Below are positions 33,366 to 41,627 of a stretch of 64,000 nt of DNA, piece by piece; the stretch's first letter is position 1, and the number at the start of each line of letters is the position of its first letter. Below the pieces are notes generated by a model. The model saw only the letters and a program-made list of their open reading frames with translations, was not told the DNA's origin and ran no database searches. Origin of the DNA: Bacillota bacterium (GTDB lineage: Bacteria > Bacillota > Limnochordia > DTU080); the NCBI GenBank assembly GCA_012840225.1, contig DULU01000086.1, positions 1 through 64,000 of the forward strand, written 5' to 3'. The translations under genes were made by a program, and so were the position numbers.

Positions 33366-35195
33366 ATGAATAATAATGAGGATGGCAAGACGAAAAAGCG
33401 TTTACCCAAAAGAGCTGAAATCCCCGACCAATATAAATGGCGCCTGGAAGATTTGTTCGCCACCGATGAGTTGTGGGAAGAAGAATTCCGGCGCGTCAAG
33501 ACCCTTCTGCCCCAGGCCGAGCAGTATAAAGGGCACCTGAGCGAGAGTGCCGACCGATTATTGGCCGCTTTGCAACTCGCCGACGAGATAAACCGCGCCG
33601 TGCATAAAGTGTATGTCTATGCCCGCATGCGCAAAGATGAAGACAACACTTGCGCCAAGTACCAGGCGCTGAGCGACAGGGCCCAAACCCTGGCCACCCA
33701 GGCCAGAAGCGCCCTGGCCTTCCTCAATCCGGAAATACTGGCTATCCCTGAAGAGATTCTGAAATCCTATCTGGCGGAAAATGCCGCTCTAGAGGTCTAC
33801 CGCCAGGCCATTGACGACCTGCTTCGGCAAAAGCCTCACGTCCTCTCCCAGGTCGAAGAGGAACTCCTGGCTGAGACAGCCGAACTGGCCCAGGCCCCCG
33901 CCAACATCTTCGCCATGATCAACAATGCCGACATCAAATTCCCCACCATCATCGATGAGAACGGCGAAGAGATCGAGGTGACCAAAGGCCGCTACATACA
34001 GCTGATCGAATCGAAAGATCGCCGGGTGCGCCACGATGCTTTCAAAGCACTCTATTCCAGTTACGAAAAGCAGAAAAACACTCTGGCCGCCACCTTGCAT
34101 GCCAGCGTGAAACGGGATTGCTTCTATGCCAGAGTGCGCAAATATCCTTCAGCCCTGGCCGCGGCGCTGGATGAGGACAACATCCCCACGGAAGTTTACA
34201 CCAACCTGATCCAGGCGGTACGGGCCCACCTGCCGCTCATGCATCGCTACCTGGCTTTGCGCAAAAAGGCTTTGGGCTTGGATGAGCTGCATATGTACGA
34301 CATCTATACCCCGCTGGCCCCGCCGGCCGAGGCGAAGATTCCCTATGAGACGGCCAAGGAAAAGGTGCTGGCCGGCCTGCGCCCCCTGGGGGACGACTAC
34401 ATGGCCGTCCTGGAGAAAGGGTTGGCCTCGGCCTGGGTGGATGTCTATGAAAACGAAGGGAAAACTTCCGGAGCCTATTCCTGGGGCACCTATGGCAGCC
34501 ATCCTTATGTCTTACTGAACTACCAGGAGAACCTGGACAATGTGTTCACACTGGCTCACGAAATGGGTCATGCCCTCCACAGCTACTACTCCAACCAAAA
34601 GCAGCCTTTCATCTACGCCGGCTACTCCATCTTCCTGGCCGAGGTGGCCTCCACCGTAAATGAAAACCTGCTTTTACATCATCTCCTGCAGCACACCGGA
34701 GAACGCAGCCAGCGCCTTTATCTGCTCAACCATCACCTGGAGAGTTTCCGCACCACGGTTTTCCGCCAGACCATGTTTGCCGAATTTGAAAAGATCATTC
34801 ATGAGGCCGTCGAAAACGGCCTGCCGTTGACTGCCGACTTTCTCTGCCGTACTTACCTGCAACTGAACCGCGACTATTATGGCGAGGAGGTGGTGAGCGA
34901 TCCGGAAATCGCTATGGAATGGGCGCGCATCCCGCATTTTTACAATGCCTTTTATGTATATAAATACGCTACCGGTTTTTCGGCAGCCACGGCTTTGTCC
35001 ATGCAGATACTCAATGACGGCGCCGGCGCCGTCCGCCGTTATATCGATTTTCTCTCGGCCGGATCGAGCGATTATCCGCTCGTGCTGCTGGGGAAAGCCG
35101 GGGTGGACATGAGCAGCCCGGAACCGGTAAATGCCGCTTTGCGCCTTTTTTCCGAACTGCTAACCCAACTGGAGGAACTGCTGCATATATCATAA
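33366..35195 (+). CDS. pepF: Oligoendopeptidase F, M3B
   Basis: A 609-residue cytoplasmic zinc metallopeptidase cleaving medium-size peptides. The HEMGHALH zinc motif (about residue 398) and the following GYSIFLAEVAS glutamate segment (about 418-428) are intact. The N-terminal domain with IPDQYKWRLEDLF is typical of PepF. Length is normal. Start choice is uncertain between ATG 33366, with a weak AGGA site, and an upstream ATG. It follows the polymerase gene by about 120 bases and could have its own promoter near TATAAAAT at about 33295. The next gene is the CsgG-like gene. Confidence 0.92.
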   Translation: MNNNEDGKTKKRLPKRAEIPDQYKWRLEDLFATDELWEEEFRRVKTLLPQAEQYKGHLSESADRLLAALQLADEINRAVHKVYVYARMRKDEDNTCAKYQALSDRAQTLATQARSALAFLNPEILAIPEEILKSYLAENAALEVYRQAIDDLLRQKPHVLSQVEEELLAETAELAQAPANIFAMINNADIKFPTIIDENGEEIEVTKGRYIQLIESKDRRVRHDAFKALYSSYEKQKNTLAATLHASVKRDCFYARVRKYPSALAAALDEDNIPTEVYTNLIQAVRAHLPLMHRYLALRKKALGLDELHMYDIYTPLAPPAEAKIPYETAKEKVLAGLRPLGDDYMAVLEKGLASAWVDVYENEGKTSGAYSWGTYGSHPYVLLNYQENLDNVFTLAHEMGHALHSYYSNQKQPFIYAGYSIFLAEVASTVNENLLLHHLLQHTGERSQRLYLLNHHLESFRTTVFRQTMFAEFEKIIHEAVENGLPLTADFLCRTYLQLNRDYYGEEVVSDPEIAMEWARIPHFYNAFYVYKYATGFSAATALSMQILNDGAGAVRRYIDFLSAGSSDYPLVLLGKAGVDMSSPEPVNAALRLFSELLTQLEELLHIS

Positions 35196-35271
35196 GAGGA
35201 CTATGTAGTGAACATATGGAATTAACTGTCTGCGATGCGCACATATAAATGCATCAGAGGAGGTCGCCAAG

Positions 35272-36177
35272 TTGAAAGCATCAATCAGTCTGGTACTTAC
35301 ATTAATCCTGGCGGTGGGCGGTGCCTTTGGCGCTCAGGCCGCCGACAAGCTGGCGGTGGCCATATTGACCTTCGCTCCAGGGCACATCGACGATGCCTGG
35401 CATGGCTGGTCCCTGGAAGAAGGGGTCACCAACCTGGTCACCGACGAGCTGGTCAACAGAAACAAGTTCATTGTCGTGGAACGCAACCGCATTGAGCAGA
35501 TCCAGGCCGAACAGCGCCTGGGAGCCTCAGGAGCATTGGAAGTGGAGACGGCTTCACAGATCGGCAAGATGTTGGGAGCCAGGCTGGCCGTGATGGGCAC
35601 CATCACCGAATGGGACATGAAGCAGACCGCAGGCATAGGCATCAGCTTTTTGCGGGTGTCGGGATCGCAGGCCAAAGTGACGCTCACCGGAAGGGTGGTC
35701 GACACCGAAACCGGGCAGATTCTCGGCTCGCTCAGCGGTTCGGGCAGCAAAACGGGGGCAGGTATCTCCATCGACAATTTCAGGGGCATATCCTTCGATG
35801 CCGAGCAATTCCGGAGCTCCACGCTGGGTCAGGCGACTATGGCTGCCGTCAAGCAATTTGTCGACAACCTGGTCGAGGTGATTGAGAAAGCCGACCTCGC
35901 CGTGACGAGCGCCGCAGCCGCCGTGACGAGCGAAGGCGTCGTGCTGGTGGTGCTGCCCGGTGATCAGATCGTCATCAACCTGGGCTCCAAGCACGGCATG
36001 AAAATGAACGCCACCGTCAACATCTACAGCCTGATGTCCATTCCCGGCCTGAAAGATCCGGTGAGAATTCCCGTCGGCACGGCCAAGGTGATCAATGTCG
36101 ATCCCGAGGCCAGCGTGGCTAAGATCGAATCAAAAACCCAGAACATCAAGCAGGGAGATGCCGTGTCTGTGCAGTAA
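35272..36177 (+). CDS. Exported CsgG-like protein
   Basis: A 301-residue protein with a clear signal peptide (residues 1-24, cut after GAQA). Residues about 25-200 match the CsgG/curli-assembly fold (LAVAILTFAPG, VERNRIEQIQAEQRLGASG, LGARLAVMGTITEWD, DTETGQILGS). CsgG forms outer-membrane secretion channels in diderms, and related proteins occur as periplasmic or surface factors. No lipoprotein cysteine is present after the signal peptide, unlike true CsgG. The last 80 residues form a separate beta domain (VLPGDQIVINLGSKHGMKMN) like that of FlgT. TTG start with AGAGGAGG eight bases upstream. The next gene encodes a zinc-binding membrane protein. Confidence 0.82.
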   Translation: MKASISLVLTLILAVGGAFGAQAADKLAVAILTFAPGHIDDAWHGWSLEEGVTNLVTDELVNRNKFIVVERNRIEQIQAEQRLGASGALEVETASQIGKMLGARLAVMGTITEWDMKQTAGIGISFLRVSGSQAKVTLTGRVVDTETGQILGSLSGSGSKTGAGISIDNFRGISFDAEQFRSSTLGQATMAAVKQFVDNLVEVIEKADLAVTSAAAAVTSEGVVLVVLPGDQIVINLGSKHGMKMNATVNIYSLMSIPGLKDPVRIPVGTAKVINVDPEASVAKIESKTQNIKQGDAVSVQ

Positions 36178-36207
36178 AAAGAACGGCAATAGAAAGAGGT
36201 GATCGGC

Positions 36208-36555
36208 ATGCCGGAAACAGTTATGGTAGTGGAGCCCCATTCGGAGTATATTGCCCAAGGTTGCCCAACCTGTCATCGAGGGATCGAAGAAGGACAGACC
36301 ATCGTCCTGTGTCCTCGCTGCAAAACAGCGCATCATGAAAACTGCTGGTTTACCAGGGGCGGCTGTGGAAAAGTGGGTTGCAGAGGCGTGGCTTCCAAAA
36401 AAGAGCAGCTCGGACGGCCGTCAGCCAAAAGCGGCGATGGCCCGGACGAGATCCAAGCCGTCGCCGACCCCAGAGCCAGCCAGCTACCGGTTCCCGTCAT
36501 GATCGGCATCGGCTTGATCGTCATCTTCATCGCTTATCTGATTTTTGTGCGCTGA
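36208..36555 (+). CDS. RING-like zinc-binding protein with C-terminal membrane anchor
   Basis: A 115-residue protein. Residues about 18-55 have a Cys/His pattern CPTCHRGIEEGQ, CPRCKTAHHENC and GGCGKVGC, consistent with a double-zinc RING-type fold of the bacterial RING family 1. A linker of about 30 residues leads to a membrane helix (PVMIGIGLIVIFIAYLIFV). ATG 36208 follows AAAGAGGTGAT. It lies 30 bases after the CsgG-like gene, probably in the same operon. This domain is found in bacterial envelope or stress-related proteins, sometimes next to secreted partners. Role unknown. Confidence 0.7.
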   Translation: MPETVMVVEPHSEYIAQGCPTCHRGIEEGQTIVLCPRCKTAHHENCWFTRGGCGKVGCRGVASKKEQLGRPSAKSGDGPDEIQAVADPRASQLPVPVMIGIGLIVIFIAYLIFVR

Positions 36556-36574
36556 TGACGACCGGCTGAGCCGG

Positions 36575-36627
36575 AAAGCGGCGTCCGCTCTCCTGCCGCT
36601 GCGGGCGGGTAAGGCGGGCGCCGCTTT
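36575..36627 (+). terminator. Hairpin with T-run after the CsgG-like operon
   Basis: AAAGCGGCG pairs with CGCCGCTTT over nine bases, and the 3' arm runs into TTTTGC. The large loop contains further GC-rich pairing. It lies 20 bases past the zinc-binding protein stop and before the convergent methylase gene. Confidence 0.55.
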
Positions 36628-36652
36628 TGCTATATCAGGCTAAGTTAATCAT

Positions 36653-38947
36653 TTATTTATCCTTAAAGGCTGCCACCGTCCGCCGCTCTTCCGGCTTTAG
36701 CTCATACAGGGCATAGACCAGATCATCCGTCTTTTCCCGTATCTCCCGCGCTCTTTCACCTCTGTCCGCACTCATATCCGGATAGGCCTGCTCCAGGTGG
36801 CGAATTTCCTCCCGGTGGGCGGCCAGGCTCTCCATCTCCGGGAGAGGAAAGGCGGCCAGGGCGGTGGCAAAAAATTCTTTTTGCTCGCCTTTGGCTTTGG
36901 CCCGGTGAGCAAACCAGAAGCCGGCGAAGGTACTGTTCAGCACCATAGTCAGAGCTTTTAGGCTGAGCGGAGGGCTGGTGCCGCCCTCTCCCGGCGGCGG
37001 GAGGAGGACGTAATACACATCCGTGGCGGCATAAAGAGGTCCGGCGTGATAGGCAAAAGCCGGACTCTTGCCCCTTTGCGAGGTGACCACCTTTTCACCG
37101 GTGAAGATGCCTTCCTCGCGGGGCCAGTGCAGGTGGAACCACTGGCGGCGACCGCTTTTATATTCCCGCTTGCGGGTGAGGAGGGGCTTGAAGCGCTGCA
37201 GGTGCAAAAGGAGGTGGGGGCAGTCGGCGGCTTCTACCTCTTCGTGATGTAAATAGATCAGCCACAACCCGGCCTCGGTAATGTAATAGGGCTTGATGTG
37301 CGAATTCTTGATGAACGGCTTCAGAAACCTTTGCTCGGCCGGAGGAAGGTGCAAGGCCTTGACCTCCGCGGTGGTGAGCACAAAAATGCCTTCGTTGAGG
37401 GTGATGCGCTGCGCTTCCACCCACTCCGGGCCCAGGAATTCCAGGTTTTTTCTGGTCACCTTCTGCGCCCCGGGCGCCACCCCCTGGCGGGTGAGATAAA
37501 ACCGCCTGAGCTGTGGCAGCTCGTCCAACCGGTCCAGGAAGGGCGCGTCCTCTCTGGCTCCCAAGAGATGCCATGGCCGCCCGACCAGGCGCTCCGGATG
37601 ATAGGGAATCTCCACCTGCCTCGCTCCCCAGCCCCCGCCATGGGCGGCGGCAGCAATGCGGCAAGACAGGGGTATGTGGCTATTCCCCTCCAGTTCTACC
37701 AGCTTCACCGTGTGGCGGTGCCCGGGTGGACAACCCGTCTTCAGGATAACGATGGCATTGTGCAGCTTTGGGACGTTGGGAAACGGAGAGAAGCGGTGAA
37801 AAGAGATCACCTGGTCGATGTAGGCCCCGGAGAGGAGAACATCCCTGGTTTTGGCGGCGCCTTCGGCCGTGAGCCAATAACTGGAGGTGACAAAGCCCAA
37901 AGTGCCGCCCTCCGCCGCCAGCTTATGCAGGCCGAGCACCAGGAAATATTGCAAAAAGTTCATCTTGCTCTCGGAATAATGCCTCCAGAATCGGTGGCGG
38001 CGATAAGCAGCGAAAAGTTCCCGGTGCCCGCTTTCGCCCACATAGGGAGGATTACCTATCACCCAGCGGAAGTCGTTCTTCCCGGCTATGGCCACAAAGA
38101 GCGGGCCATATGCCGCAGCCTTCTCATCCACGAGCAGTTCTCCCCCCTCTCCGGGTAGGCTGTAGGAGAGCAAAGCATCTCCTGCGGCGACGGAGAAAGC
38201 CGGCGGCCGGCAGCCTCTTTTCCAGCCGGATTCGGTGCCGGAAAGCGCCGCGGCTGCAGCCCACTGGATGGCCATGTTGATCTTCAGCAGCGCTGAGGCC
38301 GATGGAGCCGACTCGACGGCATAAAGGCGGGGCACAAGGTGGCTCAAGACACTTAAGCCGTCCCGGCGACGCCAGCGGCGGGCCAAAGCCATGAGGCGCA
38401 CTATAAAGGCTCCTGTGCCCGCCGCCGGGTCGAGAAGGCAGCCCTCCCCGGTCATTCCCTCGCTGCTCAAAACATTGGCGGCATATATGACGGCGTCCAC
38501 CAGCTGTGGCGGGGTGAAGAAGACCCCTTTTCCCTTCCTTTCGCCCGAGGCCACCGCCGTTTCATACAAAGGAGCGAAAAGATCGCAGGAAATCGCCGTC
38601 AGGTCAAGGTGCAACAGCCGCTCCGCCACCTGTTCCGCCAGGTCCTGTGGCCACCGGATTGGTTCCCGCTCCCGGCCGGCCGGATCCGCAGCAGGCGGTG
38701 GCGGCTCGCTCTCACCCGGCTCCAGGGCTGAGAAGCTTCTCTCCAGGGCGCCGGCCAAAAAGAAAGCCGCTCCACCACGCACCGGCCCCTGCCTGGGCCT
38801 TTGCAGCAATGTGCCGTGCACCAGGCGGGCTGTGGTGAATAGCGCCGGCAAGCGGCAGCCGTCATAATAGGTCGCCAAGCGCTCGGAAATAAAGTGCAAG
38901 TGGGTCAAAATGGTTTCCTGACGGTCGTTATAACCCGCTGGACACAT
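36653..38947 (-). CDS. Solitary N6-adenine DNA methyltransferase with TaqI-like target domain
   Basis: A 764-residue methylase. Motif X (GVFFTPPQLVDAV, about residue 143), motif I (LDPAAGTGAFIVR, about 170) and the catalytic NPPYVGE (about 293) are intact. The C-terminal half carries the TaqI-like target recognition pattern (GVAPGAQKVTRKNL, SQRGKSPAFAYH), as in type IIG enzymes. Residues 1-130 hold no visible PD-(D/E)xK nuclease motif, and no restriction gene is adjacent. It may be an orphan regulator methylase or a restriction enzyme with a divergent nuclease. Start is uncertain: ATG 38947 overlaps the GNAT gene, while TTG 38908 after AGGAAA does not. Confidence 0.82.
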   Translation of the reverse strand: MCPAGYNDRQETILTHLHFISERLATYYDGCRLPALFTTARLVHGTLLQRPRQGPVRGGAAFFLAGALERSFSALEPGESEPPPPAADPAGREREPIRWPQDLAEQVAERLLHLDLTAISCDLFAPLYETAVASGERKGKGVFFTPPQLVDAVIYAANVLSSEGMTGEGCLLDPAAGTGAFIVRLMALARRWRRRDGLSVLSHLVPRLYAVESAPSASALLKINMAIQWAAAAALSGTESGWKRGCRPPAFSVAAGDALLSYSLPGEGGELLVDEKAAAYGPLFVAIAGKNDFRWVIGNPPYVGESGHRELFAAYRRHRFWRHYSESKMNFLQYFLVLGLHKLAAEGGTLGFVTSSYWLTAEGAAKTRDVLLSGAYIDQVISFHRFSPFPNVPKLHNAIVILKTGCPPGHRHTVKLVELEGNSHIPLSCRIAAAAHGGGWGARQVEIPYHPERLVGRPWHLLGAREDAPFLDRLDELPQLRRFYLTRQGVAPGAQKVTRKNLEFLGPEWVEAQRITLNEGIFVLTTAEVKALHLPPAEQRFLKPFIKNSHIKPYYITEAGLWLIYLHHEEVEAADCPHLLLHLQRFKPLLTRKREYKSGRRQWFHLHWPREEGIFTGEKVVTSQRGKSPAFAYHAGPLYAATDVYYVLLPPPGEGGTSPPLSLKALTMVLNSTFAGFWFAHRAKAKGEQKEFFATALAAFPLPEMESLAAHREEIRHLEQAYPDMSADRGERAREIREKTDDLVYALYELKPEERRTVAAFKDK

Positions 38948-39482
38948 CTTTGTCACGGCCGGGAGACGGCTCCCACTCCTTCAGGGATAAAGTCATGAAA
39001 AGATAGCCGATCATCGCAGCTTGACGCCGCACATTGAATCCCAGGGCCCGGTAGAAGTCCACAGCCGGGTTGGTCTCGGCCACCAGCACCGTAGCCTGCC
39101 ACAAGCCTTCCTCTTTGGCTTCGGCCAGGGCGGTCTCCACCAAAAGGCGACCGATGCCCCGCCGCCGGTATTCCGGGGTGACATAAAGGCCGGAAAGTAC
39201 GGCCGTCCGGCCGCCTTCCCCCCCGGCAGCGATGCGCACCAACCCCAGCGGGCGGCTCTCCTCCGGACCCCTCTCCTGCCGGGCCACCCACCAACCGGCT
39301 TCGCTCCATTCCAGGCTGCGGACGAGATCGGCTTCCCCGATCTTCAGCAGTTCCTTGGCTTCCGGGGCATATTTCTGCTCTTCCAGGCAGGCTTCGTGAA
39401 TATAGGCCGCCAAAATGCGCAACTCCTCCTGGTCCACGGATTTCAGCGGCACCACCTTGACTTGCAAGCGATCACATCCCAT
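38928..39482 (-). CDS. GNAT family N-acetyltransferase
   Basis: A 184-residue acetyltransferase. The acetyl-CoA binding segment GLYVTPEYRRRGIGRLLVETAL (about residues 98-119) has the Q/RxxGxG/A motif as RRRGIG, and ETNPAVDFYRALGF (about 135-148) is the late GNAT signature. Substrate could be a small molecule or a protein N-terminus; it cannot be named. The ATG 39482 is chosen because the longer frame adds a cysteine-rich piece unlike the family. It overlaps the start of the methylase gene by about 20 bases and is divergent from the next small gene. Confidence 0.85.
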   Translation of the reverse strand: MGCDRLQVKVVPLKSVDQEELRILAAYIHEACLEEQKYAPEAKELLKIGEADLVRSLEWSEAGWWVARQERGPEESRPLGLVRIAAGGEGGRTAVLSGLYVTPEYRRRGIGRLLVETALAEAKEEGLWQATVLVAETNPAVDFYRALGFNVRRQAAMIGYLFMTLSLKEWEPSPGRDKDVSSGL

Positions 39483-39565
39483 CGGCCACCCGCCCTTTCG
39501 ACAGCAGGACACAGGTGGGCATTGCCGTAAATAACACAAGGGAACGAGGAGGACGAAACCTTTCG

Positions 39566-39934
39566 ATGAACAAACACGACCGCACCACGAGCTCCTTTTT
39601 CCGGGACGCGATGGAGTTGTTGGCGGCAGAGCTGGCCGACGACGCCCCCGATGAGGCTTTGGCCGCCGTGGTGGCCCAATGGCTGGCCGTCCTGCCGAAA
39701 CCGGTGATCAGATATGCATTGCGGCAGGTGCGGCAGTCTCCGGAACCTTTGCACGATTTCCGCGCTCTGATCACGAAAATCCACTCAGGCGAGCACCGGA
39801 TAACCGCCGACCTGCCGCCGGAGCCTCTGTCCCAATCCGATCTCGAGGCGCTGAAAAAACAGGACCGGCTGGAGGCCATGTCCGATCAGGAATATATCGC
39901 CGAATTAACCCGCCGCCTCAACATCCACATATAA
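39566..39934 (+). CDS. Conserved-type small protein, function unknown
   Basis: A 122-residue soluble helical protein without a recognised domain. WLAVLPKPVIRYALRQVRQ (about 45-63) is amphipathic. There is no signal peptide or membrane helix. The ATG at 39566 is 13 bases after GAGGAGG, an unusually long spacing, but no other start fits. It ends inside the convergent NagB-like gene, overlapping it by 30 bases. The repeated charged pattern DLEALKKQDRLEAMSDQEY near the end suggests helical bundles. Function unknown. Confidence 0.55.
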   Translation: MNKHDRTTSSFFRDAMELLAAELADDAPDEALAAVVAQWLAVLPKPVIRYALRQVRQSPEPLHDFRALITKIHSGEHRITADLPPEPLSQSDLEALKKQDRLEAMSDQEYIAELTRRLNIHI

Positions 39935-40660
39935 GACGGCACGCTCGTGCGTGCGCAGTATGGACGCCGGGCACACTTCGCCGACCGGGCCATAGAGCGT
40001 GTCGTGCACTGCTTTGGTTTTGGTCGGGCCCGGCACGATGCAATGTATTTCCTTGGCTGCCATGATGGCCGGGATTGTCAAGGTCAAAGCATGAGTCGGC
40101 ACCTGATCCAGGCTGGCAAAACAGCCGTCATGCACCTGCTGTTCCCGGCAGCGGCTCTCCAGCTCCACTTTTTTCACCAACTGGGGATCGCGGAAGTCGG
40201 CCACCGGCGGGTCGTTAAAGGCGATGTGCCCGTTCTCGCCGATGCCGATGCAGGCGATATCCAGCGGGTGGGTCTCCAGAAGCCGGGAATACCTCTTGAT
40301 CTCGGCTTCGATATCCGGGGCGTTACCGTTGAGATAATGCACCTCTTTGAAAGGCACCAAAGAGAACAGGCGCTCTTTCAGGAAAGTGGCGAAGCGTTGC
40401 GGAGCACTCTCAGGCAGGCCGATATATTCATCCAGATGAAAAGCATATACTTTAGTCCAGTCGACATCGGCCTCCCTGACCAGCGCCGCCAGGAATTCGT
40501 TTTGCGACGGAGCGGCGGCAAACACCATATTCACCCGCCCCAGCGTTTTGACACAGCGCCTGATGCTTTCCGCCACAGCTTTGGCAGCCGCTTCCCCCAT
40601 GCCGGCCCTGCTGTCGTAGACCAGCACGCGGAGCTTATCCACTAGAAAATCACGGACCAA
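39905..40660 (-). CDS. Glucosamine-6-phosphate deaminase-like protein (divergent NagB)
   Basis: A 251-residue SIS-independent NagB/6-phosphogluconolactonase superfamily enzyme. AFHLDEYIGLPE (about residue 74) and GIGENGHIAFNDPP (about 136-149) contain the catalytic Asp and His typical of GlcN-6-P deaminase, which forms fructose 6-phosphate and ammonia. The N-terminal VFAAAPSQNEFL replaces the usual GLPTGSTP loop, so substrate or regulation may differ. The TTG start at 40660 has no strong ribosome site and a GTG at 40642 is possible. A canonical NagB lies at 52879-53667, so the two are paralogues. The 3' end overlaps the convergent small gene. Confidence 0.8.
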   Translation of the reverse strand: MVRDFLVDKLRVLVYDSRAGMGEAAAKAVAESIRRCVKTLGRVNMVFAAAPSQNEFLAALVREADVDWTKVYAFHLDEYIGLPESAPQRFATFLKERLFSLVPFKEVHYLNGNAPDIEAEIKRYSRLLETHPLDIACIGIGENGHIAFNDPPVADFRDPQLVKKVELESRCREQQVHDGCFASLDQVPTHALTLTIPAIMAAKEIHCIVPGPTKTKAVHDTLYGPVGEVCPASILRTHERAVLYVDVEAAG

Positions 40661-40708
40661 CTTACCGATTTTCTTTTTCCTCCTCCCGGATAAATTGGCT
40701 GGGCTAAA

Positions 40709-40736
40709 GCATGCGGGAGGAAGCCGTCCCGCATGC
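40709..40736 (-). terminator. Hairpin after the cold shock gene
   Basis: GCATGCGGGA and TCCCGCATGC form a perfect ten-base-pair stem around an eight-base loop, followed on the minus strand by TTTAGCCC. It stands 23 bases past the cold shock gene stop and likely ends its transcript. Confidence 0.65.
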
Positions 40737-40759
40737 CGTCTATTGCCGTCACGTTCTCT

Positions 40760-40963
40760 TCAGTCGACTACCCGGACATTTTGCGCCTGGGGACCTTTTT
40801 GCCCTTGGGTGACCTCGAACTCTACCGACTGCCCTTCATCCAGGTTGCGGTAACCGGTTCCCTCGATGGCGCTATAGTGTACGAACACATCCCCCTGACC
40901 ATCGGCGCGGGATATAAACCCATATCCTTTTTCCCCACTGAACCATTTGACAGTTCCTCGCAT
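40760..40963 (-). CDS. Cold shock protein, CspA family
   Basis: A 67-residue single cold shock domain that binds single-stranded RNA and DNA and acts as an RNA chaperone. RNP1 (KGYGFISR, about residue 12) and RNP2 (DVFVHYSAI, about 25) are intact. The ATG follows GGAGG by seven bases. The leader from the previous gene is about 120 bases, long as is usual for csp genes, though no consensus cold-box could be identified. It is alone on the minus strand between two hairpins and the MarR-ABC-DUF1854 unit. Confidence 0.95.
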   Translation of the reverse strand: MRGTVKWFSGEKGYGFISRADGQGDVFVHYSAIEGTGYRNLDEGQSVEFEVTQGQKGPQAQNVRVVD

Positions 40964-41085
40964 TAATTAGCCTCCAAACTTCCCCCATATAGGGTTCTTC
41001 GCGGATAAGGCTTAGCCGAATCCTACATTCTTATTCAGCATCAAGAGTGAAATTCATGCCTGCCCGAGAAAATATATTTCCCACT

Positions 41086-41610
41086 CTAGACTTCTTTCTC
41101 CACCAAGCTCTGACTGCGCTTGTCCAGTTTGGTGAAGTCGGGGATTTCGTAGCGGTTGCCGTCGGCATCGCGGATCACCACTTTTTTGCCGACCATAAAG
41201 GTTTCCCGCCTGGTGTTCAGCTCCAGGATGTGGGGCCCGCGATCGGTCTCCACATCCCACACCGGCAGGTAGCCTCTGACGGTGATGTTGTTCACTTTGG
41301 TGATCTGCGGCACCAGATAGGCATCCTGCAAAGCCTTCTTCAGGAGGGCGGCCACCTCCGGTCGGCAGGCCTCCACATCCTCGATCAGGCCGATTTCGGT
41401 ACCGTCGGCGGCGAGCACCGTGATATATTTGTTCTCTTCGGTGATGGGAAAACAGCGCACCAGGCGGACATTTACATAGGTGCGTCCCCCGGTGGTAAGC
41501 ACAAGTTCATTGAGCTCGTTATATTTAATATCGATGGTTTCGGCAGGCAAAATGCCGAGCTCATTATCCAGCCTGGCGCTCAATTGGCCGTTTCCTTCGC
41601 TCCAGACCAT
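41086..41610 (-). CDS. DUF1854 family protein
   Basis: A 174-residue protein of the DUF1854 family. The pattern IGLIEDVEACRPEVAALLKKAL (about residues 75-96) and FMVGKKVVIRDADGNRYEIPDF (about 143-164) are characteristic. The family has no established biochemical role, but in several bacterial groups its genes follow an ABC transporter like the one here, an association also linked to cyanophycin metabolism in some proteobacteria. No cyanophycin gene is recognised in this window. The start ATG 41610 is 18 bases after the ABC gene end (41628), and both belong to one operon. Confidence 0.85.
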   Translation of the reverse strand: MVWSEGNGQLSARLDNELGILPAETIDIKYNELNELVLTTGGRTYVNVRLVRCFPITEENKYITVLAADGTEIGLIEDVEACRPEVAALLKKALQDAYLVPQITKVNNITVRGYLPVWDVETDRGPHILELNTRRETFMVGKKVVIRDADGNRYEIPDFTKLDKRSQSLVEKEV

Positions 41611-41627
41611 GACCAATTCCCCCTCTC

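Noticed and set aside
35272-36177. Authentic curli secretion channel CsgG
   Set aside because: The lipoprotein cysteine after the signal peptide is missing and no csgA, csgB, csgE or csgF genes are nearby.
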